Shown here in pieces: positions 8,530 through 16,781 of a DNA stretch of 64,000 nucleotides; the stretch's first letter is position 1, and each line of letters starts with the position of its first letter. A program made the translations under genes and the position numbers. The DNA is from Mycobacterium sp. Root265. Lineage in GTDB: Bacteria; Actinomycetota; Actinomycetes; Mycobacteriales; Mycobacteriaceae. The stretch spans positions 377,975-441,974 of the forward strand of contig NZ_LMJA01000031.1 of NCBI RefSeq assembly GCF_001428895.1. Reading direction: 5' to 3'. The notes under the pieces were generated by a model. It did no database searches. It was given only the letters and a program-made list of their open reading frames with translations, and was not told where the DNA came from.

Positions 8530-9666
8530 CTAAGCGCCGTCGAGCCCTTTCAGCTCCTCGCGGATGCGCTCGGCTTCACGCTCAGCCTGCATAAGCCTCG
8601 CCTGCATGCGTTCCCGCGGTGACCTCTGCTTGCGCGGTCGCGGCGGAGGCGGAACTAACCACCCCAGAGGTTCAAAGGCGACAATCTTCCGCACGACCGG
8701 ACATAGATCGCAATCTCGGTATCTTCCCAACGCGGGCCAACCGGCTTCAAGCATCTTGTCTACGAACTGATCTCTGCAATCCTCGTCCTCGTAGCGCGCC
8801 CTCAACTCGGCCAGGCGCTCCGGGGTGACCCGCTGCCGGATTTCTTCCGGCTTCCAGTTGACGTCCCGCAATCCGACACTGACGGGGTGACCGCAGGTCA
8901 ACGTCGCGTCCCAATCATGGATCCAACCAGGCTCCTTGCGTCGACGTCGATCCCACCACTCTTGGCCGAGATCGACGCAATAGTCTGGGCAGTCGACCGG
9001 ATCCGCTTCCACGTACCGGCGTGTAAAGCCGTCCCATGAGGCAAAGTCGCGCAGCGGAAATGACACATTCTCGTGCTCACCCGAACACCGGTACTGCCCT
9101 GGCGGCAACCTCCGTCCCGTAGACACGTCTGTGTCTGAGTGGTCAAGAAGGATTTGCGGGTCGTCGCTTCTACTGAGCCGCTCCCTCGTGCAGCCACAAT
9201 CAAACGCGACTCGCCACCGAAAGATATCCTCGGCCTCGCCGTACCAGACGCTCCACATCGGGTTCTCCGCGACCTTCGCCTGCCATTCGGCTAACACCTC
9301 CTCGTTCGGGCGTGACTGGCCGGCGATTTCTCTGCGGACCAAGCCGTTCGGCGGCCGAGCAGTAGCGGAACGCCGCGTGCGCGTCTGCCGGTCACGGGCG
9401 CGCCCCTCGGCGAAGGCGTCGGCTACGACCCGACCCTGCTCAGGGGTCACCGGGCCGGCCTCAACGATGTTCTGGTGGAGTCGCTCTTGGGAGTCGCACG
9501 CACTCTTTGCGAGGTCGATCGTGTCGTAGATGCGGTCTCCACGGAAGTGCCGTGGGGCGCTCATCACCCGGAACGCGTGACGCTTCGGACGGTCCGGCGC
9601 TGCGACCTTCTGCAGCGCGTAGACCCCCGACACCCAGTAGTCAGGCTGTTCCATTGTCCAGTCCAT
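8530..9666 (-). CDS. Uncharacterised cysteine-rich protein with C-terminal coiled coil
   Basis: I do not recognise this 378-residue protein. It carries two similar Cys/His modules: CGC at 157-159 with C194 and H197, and CGH at 257-259 with C319-x2-C322. A further C226-x3-C230 pair lies between them. These look like zinc-binding units. The C-terminus (about 350-376) is a charged, Arg/Glu-rich likely coiled coil preceded by a polyproline stretch. There is no signal peptide or membrane segment. The start is supported by GGAGG 4 bp before the ATG. It lies on the island, divergent from a small XRE regulator across 141 bp containing a palindrome, so it may be controlled by that regulator. Function unknown. 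Confidence 0.7.
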   Translation of the reverse strand: MDWTMEQPDYWVSGVYALQKVAAPDRPKRHAFRVMSAPRHFRGDRIYDTIDLAKSACDSQERLHQNIVEAGPVTPEQGRVVADAFAEGRARDRQTRTRRSATARPPNGLVRREIAGQSRPNEEVLAEWQAKVAENPMWSVWYGEAEDIFRWRVAFDCGCTRERLSRSDDPQILLDHSDTDVSTGRRLPPGQYRCSGEHENVSFPLRDFASWDGFTRRYVEADPVDCPDYCVDLGQEWWDRRRRKEPGWIHDWDATLTCGHPVSVGLRDVNWKPEEIRQRVTPERLAELRARYEDEDCRDQFVDKMLEAGWPALGRYRDCDLCPVVRKIVAFEPLGWLVPPPPRPRKQRSPRERMQARLMQAEREAERIREELKGLDGA

Positions 9667-9753
9667 GCACCCTCCAGTGCGGCCTTACTACTCGCGTCCA
9701 GTCCACTCATCCGTTCCGTCACCAGCACGGGGCGGCAACGAGGTACCCGGATG

Positions 9754-9771
9754 CTACTTATAAGTATGTAG
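9754..9771. promoter_or_regulatory. Palindromic operator candidate for the XRE regulator
   Basis: The sequence TACTTATAAGTA (9755-9766) is a perfect 12-bp palindrome, nested in a looser CTAC...GTAG pair (9754-9771). It stands out as AT-rich in the GC-rich gap between the divergent cysteine-rich gene and the XRE gene, 42 bp before the ATG of the latter. The arrangement is typical of an autoregulated Cro/C-protein-type controller. Confidence 0.55.
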
Positions 9772-9807
9772 ACCTTCAAGTAGCGGCGCGGAAACGTGGG
9801 CGCCGTT

Positions 9808-10026
9808 ATGGAGGGTCAGCTTCAACAGGTCGTGGGCCGCAACCTACGCCGGCACCGCCTGGAGCAGGGCTACAGCCAGGAAGCGTTCGCGGAGCGGATG
9901 GGTGTCCACCGAACGTACTTCAGCTCAGTCGAGCGCGGCGAGCGCAATCTAACTCTTCAAACACTGGAGAAGATCGCGGAGTTTCTGGGGGTTGATCCCC
10001 GGACGTTGCTGGACGAGCGCAAATAG
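9808..10026 (+). CDS. Small XRE-family helix-turn-helix regulator
   Basis: This protein is about 72 residues from ATG 9808, or 76 if the in-frame GTG at 9796 is used. It consists of little more than one Cro/CI-type HTH domain: RNLRRHRLEQGYSQEAFAER, then GVHRTYFSSVERGERNLTL and a C-terminal helix ending LGVDPRTLLDERK. Single-domain proteins of this size and sequence style resemble the controller (C) proteins of restriction-modification and other defence islands. It lies between the cysteine-rich gene and the qat operon and likely represses or activates from the adjacent palindrome. Targets are inferred. Confidence 0.85.
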   Translation: MEGQLQQVVGRNLRRHRLEQGYSQEAFAERMGVHRTYFSSVERGERNLTLQTLEKIAEFLGVDPRTLLDERK

Positions 10027-10231
10027 ACGCACCGACGATGCCCTAATCCGACGTGCTCCGTACGCCCAGCTTCTCCGGTTTGTTGGGACTCGACCCAGAC
10101 TTAGCCAATCGGCTTAATAGTTCCCGGATCTCCGCCGACATCATCGACATCGACAGCGATCCCGCCGAGTCGGACTACTCCGGGGACACGCAAGACTGCC
10201 TACACACAGGGGTCCGCTGCACTCGAGTGGG

Positions 10232-10981
10232 TCAACTCGCCGCCCCACTGCCGGTTGCTAACAGCCGCTGAAAGTTCTGCTGAATCCGCGAATCCACCTC
10301 GGAGCGATCAACATTCCAAATATTCGAAAGAGGGCCGTAGGCCGCGCCCACCTCCCAGGGATGCAACGGACCGGCTTTTCCCCGGGCAAATGGGCCGTCG
10401 GATTCAGTCACTATCCGGTCCCATGGCATTCGAGCGACCAGTCGACGTCCGTTGCTGGTGGCGACCATCGCGGGTCCAACGCTGAACCAACAACCCAGCT
10501 CAATCGCAGCCTCTAGATCCCTAACACCACCGGTGTACCAGTGCAACACAGGAGTGCCCAACCCAGGGAACTGCCGAATCGCATCGATGACCTCGTGACC
10601 CGCGTGCCTGCTGTGCACAGACAGAAGGCGCCCACCGACATCCGCACATCGTCGAAGTACGTGGCGAAAAACTTCAAGCTGTTTCGACTGAGTCGCTGCG
10701 AATCGACTGCTACCGTCTAGTCCAACTTCGCCCACGTACTGAGTCGATGCAATCAAGTCGTCAAACAGCGACAGCTCATGAGATCTCAGGTGAGCCAGTT
10801 CTGGATGCAGTCCGAGCGCCGTACGGATCATCGACTTGCCAGCACCCAGCGCACGTGTCCCAGCGAAAGCGGAGGGTGTCGTGGTGACCGAAAGGGTTGC
10901 GACGCTGAAGCTTTGCGTGTGTTCAACGACCTCAGATGGGTTATCGTACAAATCCAGATGGCAGTGGAAGTCGACCATCAT
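10232..10981 (-). CDS. qatD: QatD: TatD-family metal-dependent nuclease of the Qat defence system
   Basis: This 249-residue TatD-like TIM-barrel hydrolase retains the metal ligands: DFHCHLD (His6, His8), GEVGLD (Glu85), SVHSRHAG (His123), LHWYTGG (His147) and ESDGPF (Asp195). TatD enzymes are Mg-dependent DNases. The gene overlaps the end of qatC by one base (TGATG) and is the last of four genes whose order and families match the QatABCD anti-phage system described by Gao and colleagues in 2020. It is divergent from housekeeping TatD proteins in length and composition, so the defence assignment rests on the operon. The effector role is known family information, not seen here. Confidence 0.88.
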   Translation of the reverse strand: MMVDFHCHLDLYDNPSEVVEHTQSFSVATLSVTTTPSAFAGTRALGAGKSMIRTALGLHPELAHLRSHELSLFDDLIASTQYVGEVGLDGSSRFAATQSKQLEVFRHVLRRCADVGGRLLSVHSRHAGHEVIDAIRQFPGLGTPVLHWYTGGVRDLEAAIELGCWFSVGPAMVATSNGRRLVARMPWDRIVTESDGPFARGKAGPLHPWEVGAAYGPLSNIWNVDRSEVDSRIQQNFQRLLATGSGAAS

Positions 10982-12270
10982 CAGCCGACGCCATAGCTGT
11001 CGTGTAGCGCTCCTAGTTCACCCATGGCACGCGACAGCATATCTCGGGTCGGCGCCTTGTCGTCGCTCGGCACCGAGCTAAGTGCGGTTCCAAGCCATCG
11101 CGCTAACCCCTCGTCGGCTATCACTAGGCGCGCAACTGCCAACGACCGCACATCATCAAAGCCCGCGCAATGTTCAGTTTGAGCGCCAAGGTTCTCAAAA
11201 ACGTAACCAGTCAAATCTGGCTCCGGCCAACGCAAAAAGGCAGCACGTCGCACCTGACACGGAATACATCTGCCACAGTGAGTGTATCCGTACCGCTGGT
11301 ATCGGCCGCAGCTGGTGCTCCTGCGCGCGAGTTGCCGGAGAAGCTCCTGATTCGCGCAGTTAGCAAGCATCTCGCCTTTGGTCTGGAACTTGTATGGGTT
11401 AGATAGTCTCACCCTGATATCCATGGCATCAAAAACCTGTTGCAACAAGCGGAAATACAGCGGATGCGCAGTCCGGGTACTGAGACTCCCCACTCTCATC
11501 GGTGTCATTGCCGGATTGATTGCAATGAAGCCATTCTCATTCACAAAAAGCTCAACAGTTCGCCCTTCAGCTGTCGCAGCAAGGGTGGACGCCACTAGCA
11601 CCCCGTACGCAATGAACACGAGCGATCGTGAACGCTGCGAGGCCTCATCTACAGCCTGGCCGGTTCGTGCGTTGTGGTTCAGCTGGATATGTTCTGAAAC
11701 CCCCACCTCGGCCGCAAACTCCTCCTGAGCGCGTCGGTCTCCCCGCACTGTCTGGCTTACTAAATAGGGTCGGCGACCATCTGACACTAGGTCGATTGCG
11801 CCAATGAGGCTATCTAATCCACCCGAAAGCATTGCAACGCAATCATTTTCTGGCACTACCGGGTGCTTGGCGGGTTGACTATGAGGAGTCCCCTTGCTAA
11901 AACGCAAAGTCCATATGTCCGTTGTAAGAAACGACAATGCCGCCTCTAATGCAGGGGCATTCGCAGACCATCTCGCAGGGTCTGACACCGGTATTTCTAG
12001 CGTCAACTCCCGCGTCCAGCCGTCCGGGCTGTGCGCTCGTAAACTCGCCGCGTCCACAAGAATTGCCGACATCGCAATTGACAGAAAGTCCCAGGCGATC
12101 GTAGACGGGGCGAGCTGCTTGCGCCTGATTGAACTGAGAACGGCTCCGCCTACCGACATTTCAATGCCGCTACTCGGCTGACCATAGAGCGAGAAGGGCA
12201 CGTATTCATCCGCTCGCCTGACACCGCCATCGGCGGCTGGCTCCAGATCGATAATCGCACGAAACTTCAT
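10981..12270 (-). CDS. qatC: QatC: QueC-like ATP-pyrophosphatase of the Qat defence system
   Basis: This 429-residue protein has the PP-loop motif SGGLDS (149-154) and a C-terminal four-cysteine zinc site (C321-x10-C332-x2-C335-x2-C338). Both are features of QueC, the 7-cyano-7-deazaguanine synthase. An extra N-terminal domain of about 140 residues distinguishes it from housekeeping QueC (roughly 230 residues) and fits QatC. It may modify a protein or nucleotide with a deazaguanine-like chemistry; the substrate is not known to me. It overlaps qatB by 4 bp and qatD by 1 bp, showing translational coupling. Confidence 0.9.
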   Translation of the reverse strand: MKFRAIIDLEPAADGGVRRADEYVPFSLYGQPSSGIEMSVGGAVLSSIRRKQLAPSTIAWDFLSIAMSAILVDAASLRAHSPDGWTRELTLEIPVSDPARWSANAPALEAALSFLTTDIWTLRFSKGTPHSQPAKHPVVPENDCVAMLSGGLDSLIGAIDLVSDGRRPYLVSQTVRGDRRAQEEFAAEVGVSEHIQLNHNARTGQAVDEASQRSRSLVFIAYGVLVASTLAATAEGRTVELFVNENGFIAINPAMTPMRVGSLSTRTAHPLYFRLLQQVFDAMDIRVRLSNPYKFQTKGEMLANCANQELLRQLARRSTSCGRYQRYGYTHCGRCIPCQVRRAAFLRWPEPDLTGYVFENLGAQTEHCAGFDDVRSLAVARLVIADEGLARWLGTALSSVPSDDKAPTRDMLSRAMGELGALHDSYGVG

Positions 12271-13100
12271 AGAGCGTAGCTTTCGAACACTGTGAAAGTA
12301 TCAGCGAGCGCTTGACGCACGGTGCCCCCTACCGATCGACTAGTCAAACTAAGGCCTTGCTCGCGAAGCCGGCGAAATGACTGAGCTACAACCTCACGGA
12401 TGTAGCTTCGCACCTGTTTAAGTCTCGCTAGTCCCGTTACTTTGTCAGGCGCTCTAGACAAAATATGCTTGCCGACGTCTAGACAAAATCTCCTGAAGAC
12501 ATCCTCGGCGGTGTATCGCTCAACTGCGAACTCCCGTTGCTGGTCCGTCAACGAGAGCAGATCTGCCTCAGGATATTGGTGGAGCAAGTCGGACAACGCT
12601 GTTCGCACTGCCTCTCGCGATGATTCCGCGTCGAGGGTTCCGTCGTGCGGACGAACAGCCTCGACGACAGCGTCCATAATCTCGTCTGCTGACCTCCCGG
12701 CCAATAGATCGATGCCTAGAGCTTGAGCAGCCGACTCCGGGTTGAGCGCGCGGGAGAGGGCAGACGCTGTTGACCCCGTCCGCCCCATTCGACGGGTTAG
12801 CGTAGACGCTCCGGCGTAGCCCTGGGACACATAGGAAGCCACTCCCGACCGAAGTCGCTCAGTGTCCCCAGTTCGAGAGAAGTGCCCCAGACTTGTTCGT
12901 GCAGAGGCAAATCTCCTCGGAGGCGCAACTGGTACGCCATAGTTCGGCTCACTGCCGGCAACGTCGTCAGAGGTTTCGCCAGAATCCTCCTCAACACTAT
13001 CGGAGTCAGCGGACTCCGCGCTTCCGTCCAGCGGCGATGCCCAAGGTGGCACGAGCGCGGTGCCAGAGTTCGGCCCGCTGCTGCTTTGCGAAGTCCCCAA
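12267..13100 (-). CDS. qatB: QatB: Qat defence-system structural/adaptor protein
   Basis: This 277-residue protein begins MGTSQSSSGPNSGTALVPPW. That Ser/Gly/Pro-rich opening is characteristic of QatB proteins. An acidic disordered stretch (about 28-50) follows, then an Ala/Leu-rich helical body. It has no catalytic motif, signal peptide or membrane segment. It starts 3 bp after the qatA stop and overlaps qatC by 4 bp. QatB is thought to be the partner or target of QatC in the system; that is family knowledge, not visible in the sequence. Confidence 0.85.
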   Translation of the reverse strand: MGTSQSSSGPNSGTALVPPWASPLDGSAESADSDSVEEDSGETSDDVAGSEPNYGVPVAPPRRFASARTSLGHFSRTGDTERLRSGVASYVSQGYAGASTLTRRMGRTGSTASALSRALNPESAAQALGIDLLAGRSADEIMDAVVEAVRPHDGTLDAESSREAVRTALSDLLHQYPEADLLSLTDQQREFAVERYTAEDVFRRFCLDVGKHILSRAPDKVTGLARLKQVRSYIREVVAQSFRRLREQGLSLTSRSVGGTVRQALADTFTVFESYAL

Positions 13101-13103
13101 CTC

Positions 13104-14966
13104 TTAGTCCATCTTCATTGCGGCAGCCACTGGAGCAGATACGTTGTTACTGGACCAAGCTTTGAACAGATCCTTTGCCCAGGGTTCATCGGCGATTTTG
13201 GGCACAATGTCAGGTTGGATCTGAGATGCTGGCCGATCGCCGAGGAAACCTGAAAGCCGTTTCGCGATACCATCGTTTGCGCGTGCCAGCACAAGCAATG
13301 CCTCCAGGATCGCCGGTGTTCCCCATACCTCCTCACGACGGGCCTGATCGAGCAGACGGCCCATGATGGTGTTCAGTTCGACCGCCGCTAGCTGTGTTAC
13401 GTCGTCCGTGAGTTGACTTGCAACTTCTGGCGAATCGAGTAGCGCCGACAGAATCTCGGAAGCCCGGGACGAAAGACCATCCTCAGGTGTAATGACAGGG
13501 AGGTGTTCGCGGCTTACATATAGCGCGCCACGTAAATCGAGATCTCCGAGTGCTGGCCGGAGGTTCAACCAGTCTCGTACGAAATCGTTATCCCAAAGAC
13601 CATCTAGATCGAACGGCTTATCGGCAGGTCGGTTCTCCCAGGTCGCAATGACAGACGGTCGACCGCCGGGGTCTTTGATTATCGCGGTCGCCAGCTCGGC
13701 GTACAGCCCATCGGGGGCAAGACGTTCGAACAGCATCAACTTGGCGAGAACTGCCTCATCAACACTGACGCCTTGTGTGCGCGATACCGTCATCCGGATC
13801 GAGAGCGCGTTGAGAAATCTCTTGATCAATCGGGGGTTGCCAGCGATCCCGCTGCCATTCGTCATGATTGGGCCCAATCGGTCTGCAGTATCCAGCTGTA
13901 GCACAAGGTCCGCCGGCAACTCGATGTTCAGCGACTCCACGAACATGCGATCGATTCGTTTGCCCTGCCAGCTCTCTCGCAGGCGCGTTATTATTGCCTC
14001 GCGAATGGCTTCTTTGTTATCTGCCGACAGGCTACTTGCGTGTACGAAAAGCAAAAACATATACGCTCGTACTTCTTGAGTTCCCAGCTGCGGAACTCTT
14101 ATAGGTATTTGAATAAGCTTATCGAAATAGTTGATAACAAGCGATTCATCGGGATTATCAAAATGTCTTCGTACTGCGTGTTTAATCATCTGGTCATCGG
14201 CTGCAATGACGAATGCGGTGCCTTCGAGGAATAGAAAGAGTCGAATCGCTTCGAGCGTTGAGACTGCAGTCTCAGGCATGCATCGATCCAAATCGTCGAT
14301 CAGGACAACTAGCGTTACGCCTAGTTCCTCCAACGCTTTCTCGAAGGAATACCGAAGTTCGGCGATCTTCTCCCGTGCGGACTCTCCGCGCTGTTGCGCA
14401 CGTGGCTTCACAAGACCTTTTGCGGTATCGATACCCTGCTCTACCAGTGCTTGACCATCTTCAATTACCTCGGAGTCAGCGCCAGAATCTCGTACACGCT
14501 TAATGAGGTTCGCGGCCTGGCCCAGCATTCCCACTGGAGGGAGTCCGAGTGCCAGGGCGACGGCGGATCCCGCGGTTAAACTTGCTGCCCTGAACCAGTC
14601 GATGCTCTTCAAGAAGTCTTGCGTCTTTTGGATGCCCGTTTTGCGGTCAACCGCAAGTTCAGCTAACTTCACCGCGATCGACTCCATGAGGGCTGCACGC
14701 GCATCGTCGTATCCCTGATAGAGCCACGCATTGAAATCGACAAATATGTACTTTTCTCGGTCTTCAGCATCATCAGCACTCGGCGCCTGCCGGCTCGCTA
14801 GTGCCTGTTTAGTCAGCTTAATCATTGAAGACTTACCCGCGCCCCACGGACCTGATACGCCGATCGATAGCGGCTTTCCGTCGGCCTGTACGATTAATTC
14901 TGCGACTGACTCCGCGACGCCACTGAAGTTGACATAGTCAATTTCAGTTTCATTATCTAGCCACAC
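13104..14966 (-). CDS. qatA: QatA: KAP-family P-loop NTPase of the Qat defence system
   Basis: This is a 620-residue KAP NTPase. Its opening (TEIDYVNFSG) is followed by Walker A GPWGAGKS (about 39-46), a hydrophobic stretch at about 140-165 that could be a membrane insertion as in other KAP proteins, and Walker B LVVLIDDLDRC (about residues 217-227). I chose GTG at 14966 because GGAGG lies 8 bp upstream and the family conservation begins there; a TTG at 15053 in the same frame would add 29 unconserved residues. It is the first gene of qatA-qatB-qatC-qatD. The gene is visibly AT-rich: bases 14101-14160 are about one-third G+C, a sign of horizontal acquisition. Confidence 0.9.
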   Translation of the reverse strand: MWLDNETEIDYVNFSGVAESVAELIVQADGKPLSIGVSGPWGAGKSSMIKLTKQALASRQAPSADDAEDREKYIFVDFNAWLYQGYDDARAALMESIAVKLAELAVDRKTGIQKTQDFLKSIDWFRAASLTAGSAVALALGLPPVGMLGQAANLIKRVRDSGADSEVIEDGQALVEQGIDTAKGLVKPRAQQRGESAREKIAELRYSFEKALEELGVTLVVLIDDLDRCMPETAVSTLEAIRLFLFLEGTAFVIAADDQMIKHAVRRHFDNPDESLVINYFDKLIQIPIRVPQLGTQEVRAYMFLLFVHASSLSADNKEAIREAIITRLRESWQGKRIDRMFVESLNIELPADLVLQLDTADRLGPIMTNGSGIAGNPRLIKRFLNALSIRMTVSRTQGVSVDEAVLAKLMLFERLAPDGLYAELATAIIKDPGGRPSVIATWENRPADKPFDLDGLWDNDFVRDWLNLRPALGDLDLRGALYVSREHLPVITPEDGLSSRASEILSALLDSPEVASQLTDDVTQLAAVELNTIMGRLLDQARREEVWGTPAILEALLVLARANDGIAKRLSGFLGDRPASQIQPDIVPKIADEPWAKDLFKAWSSNNVSAPVAAAMKMD

Positions 14967-15715
14967 CGCAAGCGCCTCCGAATAGTTCGAGTGCAATAAG
15001 AGTTTCCGGGCAACAAAGTCATTAGGCGCGACGACCCCGCGGCACCTATGCAAATCGCCGAGAGCCTACCGATCATCCGGGCTTTCGGTATCAGGTTTGT
15101 TCTGACGTAAGACGTTCGACGGACAAGTCGGTCGGTAGGCGACCCACCGGATCAGCGCCTGGTCTCGCCTACACGGCCAACTGTCGCGCACCTCGACGAT
15201 TGCCACCAATAGACGGTCAGTTCGCGGCGCCGTCGGCCGCACAGTCCCGCGCGTGCAAACCTTCAAACCCCTGGTTGGTCGCGGCGAGTTGCCCGACGAG
15301 GTCCGGCGACCAGGGATCCGGCCGACAACCCTCCTCGAATGCGGGTCTGCGGCCACCGGAACGAGCGCGGACTACACGCCAAGTGGTGGCGCAGTGACCA
15401 GTTGAATGTCTATGAGCGGGCGCGGCATCGTCCCAACACATCGGTGGCGACTAGGGCGGTTGTCCGCTGAACCAATCGATTCCCAGTAGGACACCGCGGG
15501 CCATGAGTAGAGTAGGTCCGCCCTCGCTATTACTCCGCCGGCGGGCACCGCGGCAGGTAGATCTCAGACGAGCACCAGGCGTCCGCTTTCGGTGTCACGG
15601 TGTTGTCACAACGTGCGCAGACCTTCGCCTACAACGTCGGACGCTACTGGACACATCAGCCCAGGTAACAGCAGTCTACGAACACCGACGGAAGCTAGGG
15701 GACGCCTCGAATCGA
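14967..15715. other. Intergenic region upstream of qatA, up to the att site
   Basis: This stretch of about 750 bp contains the qat promoter region and then DNA in which I see no gene with a convincing product. Several short reading frames on both strands lack recognisable motifs and good ribosome-binding sites. No integrase, excisionase or transposase remnant is recognisable. It is the island's terminal segment next to the tRNA scar. Confidence 0.5.
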
Positions 15716-15760
15716 CTTCCCAAGCTGAATACGCGGGTTCGATTCCCGTCATCGGCTCCA
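15716..15760 (+). repeat. attachment-site scar: 3' half of tRNA-Gly(CCC)
   Basis: The segment reads as the 3' part of a tRNA: anticodon loop TTCCCAA (anticodon CCC), stem GCTGA, T-arm GCGGG-TTCGATT-CCCGT, 3' acceptor strand CATCGGC, then T-CCA ending at 15760. The 5' acceptor strand GCCGATG and a D-arm are absent upstream. The anticodon-stem complement is wrong (TCGAC instead of TCAGC), so the tRNA identity stops at about 15716. This is the pattern left at the distal end of an element integrated into the 3' end of a tRNA gene. Polarity says the element lies to the left. Confidence 0.8.
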
Positions 15761-15791
15761 TATTGACCAGCGCGTAGGTGCGGGCCAGAAC

Positions 15792-15797
15792 GGGTAT
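15792..15797 (+). promoter_or_regulatory. Weak SigF-like -10 element before the LLM operon
   Basis: GGGTAT lies 9 bp before the ATG at 15807 and would give a leaderless or near-leaderless transcript. No good GTTT -35 is present 15-17 bp upstream, so this is only suggestive. Confidence 0.2.
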
Positions 15798-15806
15798 GCA
15801 CGCTCG

Positions 15807-16781
15807 ATGGCGGTCATCGGATTCCACTGTTCCCACGAGCAGATCAGTCCGGCCCAGTTGCTCAAGGACGTCCAGCACGCGGAGCGCGCAGGTTTCATGG
15901 CCGGCATGTCCTCGGACCACTTCAGCCCGTGGAGCACCCGCCAGGGCGAGTCGGGCTTCGCCTGGTCGTTTCTCGGCGCGGCCCTGGCCACCACGCAACT
16001 GCCCTTCGGCGTCGTCAACGCCCCCGGGCAGCGCTACCACCCGGCGATCATCGCCCAGGCCATCGCCACGCTGGCGCAAATGTTCCCCGGCCGCTTCTGG
16101 GCGGCCCTCGGATCCGGGGAGGCCTCGAATGAACGTGTCACCGGAGAAGTGTGGCCGCGCAAGGAATTACGCGACGAACGCCTCGTCGAATGCGTGCAGG
16201 TGATCCGGCGGCTGCTGCAGGGTGAGGAGGTCAGCCACGAGGGGCTCGTGCACGTCAACCGTGCGCAGCTCTGGACGCTGCCGGACACCGTCCCCGACCT
16301 CGTCGGCCCGGCCGTCACCCCGCAGACCGCGGCCCGGCACGCCGCCTGGGCCGACGGCCTGATCACCGTCAACCAGCCGAAGGACACTCTGCAGAAGATC
16401 CTGGACTCCTACCGCGAGGCCGGGGGCCGGGGTCCCGCGCGTCTGCAGGTCCACCTCAGCTGGGCTCCCACCGAGGAGCAGGCCGTCGCCATCGCGCACG
16501 ACCAGTGGCGCAACAACGTCTTCGCCCCGCCGGTGTCCTGGGACCTCGAGACCGTGGAGGCGTTCGACGTCATCGGGGAAACCGTGTCCACCGACCAGGT
16601 GAGGAAGTCGGTGAACGTGTCCAGCGACCTGGCTCAGCACGCGGACTGGCTCGCACAGTACGTCGACCAAGGGTGGGACGAGTTGTATCTGCACTTCGTG
16701 GGCCAGCAGCAGGCCGGCTTCATCGACGCGTTCGGCCAGCACGTGCTGCCGCAGCTGTCCGCGACTCGGCAGCCCGCATGA
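15807..16781 (+). CDS. LLM-class flavin/F420-dependent oxidoreductase (TIGR03885-like)
   Basis: This 324-residue TIM-barrel luciferase-like monooxygenase family protein has the typical N-terminal IGFHCSHEQISP, the SSDHFSPW stretch and the central FWAALGSGE/N cofactor region. Members next to an alpha-amylase-type gene form the TIGR03885 group; whether the cofactor is F420 or FMN cannot be decided from sequence. No ribosome-binding site is evident, compatible with a leaderless mRNA. It is the first gene of an operon; its stop overlaps the GH13 start by 4 bp. It begins only 46 bp from the tRNA-Gly scar, so its promoter lies at or beside the integration site. Confidence 0.85.
   Translation: MAVIGFHCSHEQISPAQLLKDVQHAERAGFMAGMSSDHFSPWSTRQGESGFAWSFLGAALATTQLPFGVVNAPGQRYHPAIIAQAIATLAQMFPGRFWAALGSGEASNERVTGEVWPRKELRDERLVECVQVIRRLLQGEEVSHEGLVHVNRAQLWTLPDTVPDLVGPAVTPQTAARHAAWADGLITVNQPKDTLQKILDSYREAGGRGPARLQVHLSWAPTEEQAVAIAHDQWRNNVFAPPVSWDLETVEAFDVIGETVSTDQVRKSVNVSSDLAQHADWLAQYVDQGWDELYLHFVGQQQAGFIDAFGQHVLPQLSATRQPA

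Larger units (their letters stand above)
1..15760. mobile_element. Probable right-hand part of a tRNA-Gly-integrated genomic island
   Basis: The right boundary is the tRNA-Gly 3' fragment at 15716-15760. Cargo in the window is a beta-oxidation cluster, a cysteine-rich protein, an XRE controller and the QatABCD defence operon. By eye the qat genes are much more AT-rich, and the beta-oxidation genes moderately more AT-rich, than the genes right of the att site. The intact tRNA-Gly and the integrase expected at the left end are not in the window, so the left limit is unknown. It could also be that only 8466-15760 is mobile and the catabolic genes are resident. Confidence 0.5.

Noticed and set aside
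10053-10271. Small plus-strand frame between the XRE gene and qatD
   Set aside because: It overlaps the qatD C-terminus, has no ribosome-binding site and no recognisable features.
15680-15760. Intact tRNA gene at the T-arm/CCA sequence
   Set aside because: No 5' acceptor strand GCCGATG or D-arm is present and the anticodon stem does not pair, so only a 3' fragment exists.
16505-16777. N-terminal extension of the GH13 gene
   Set aside because: It lies wholly inside the LLM gene; the ATG overlapping the stop fits the family start.
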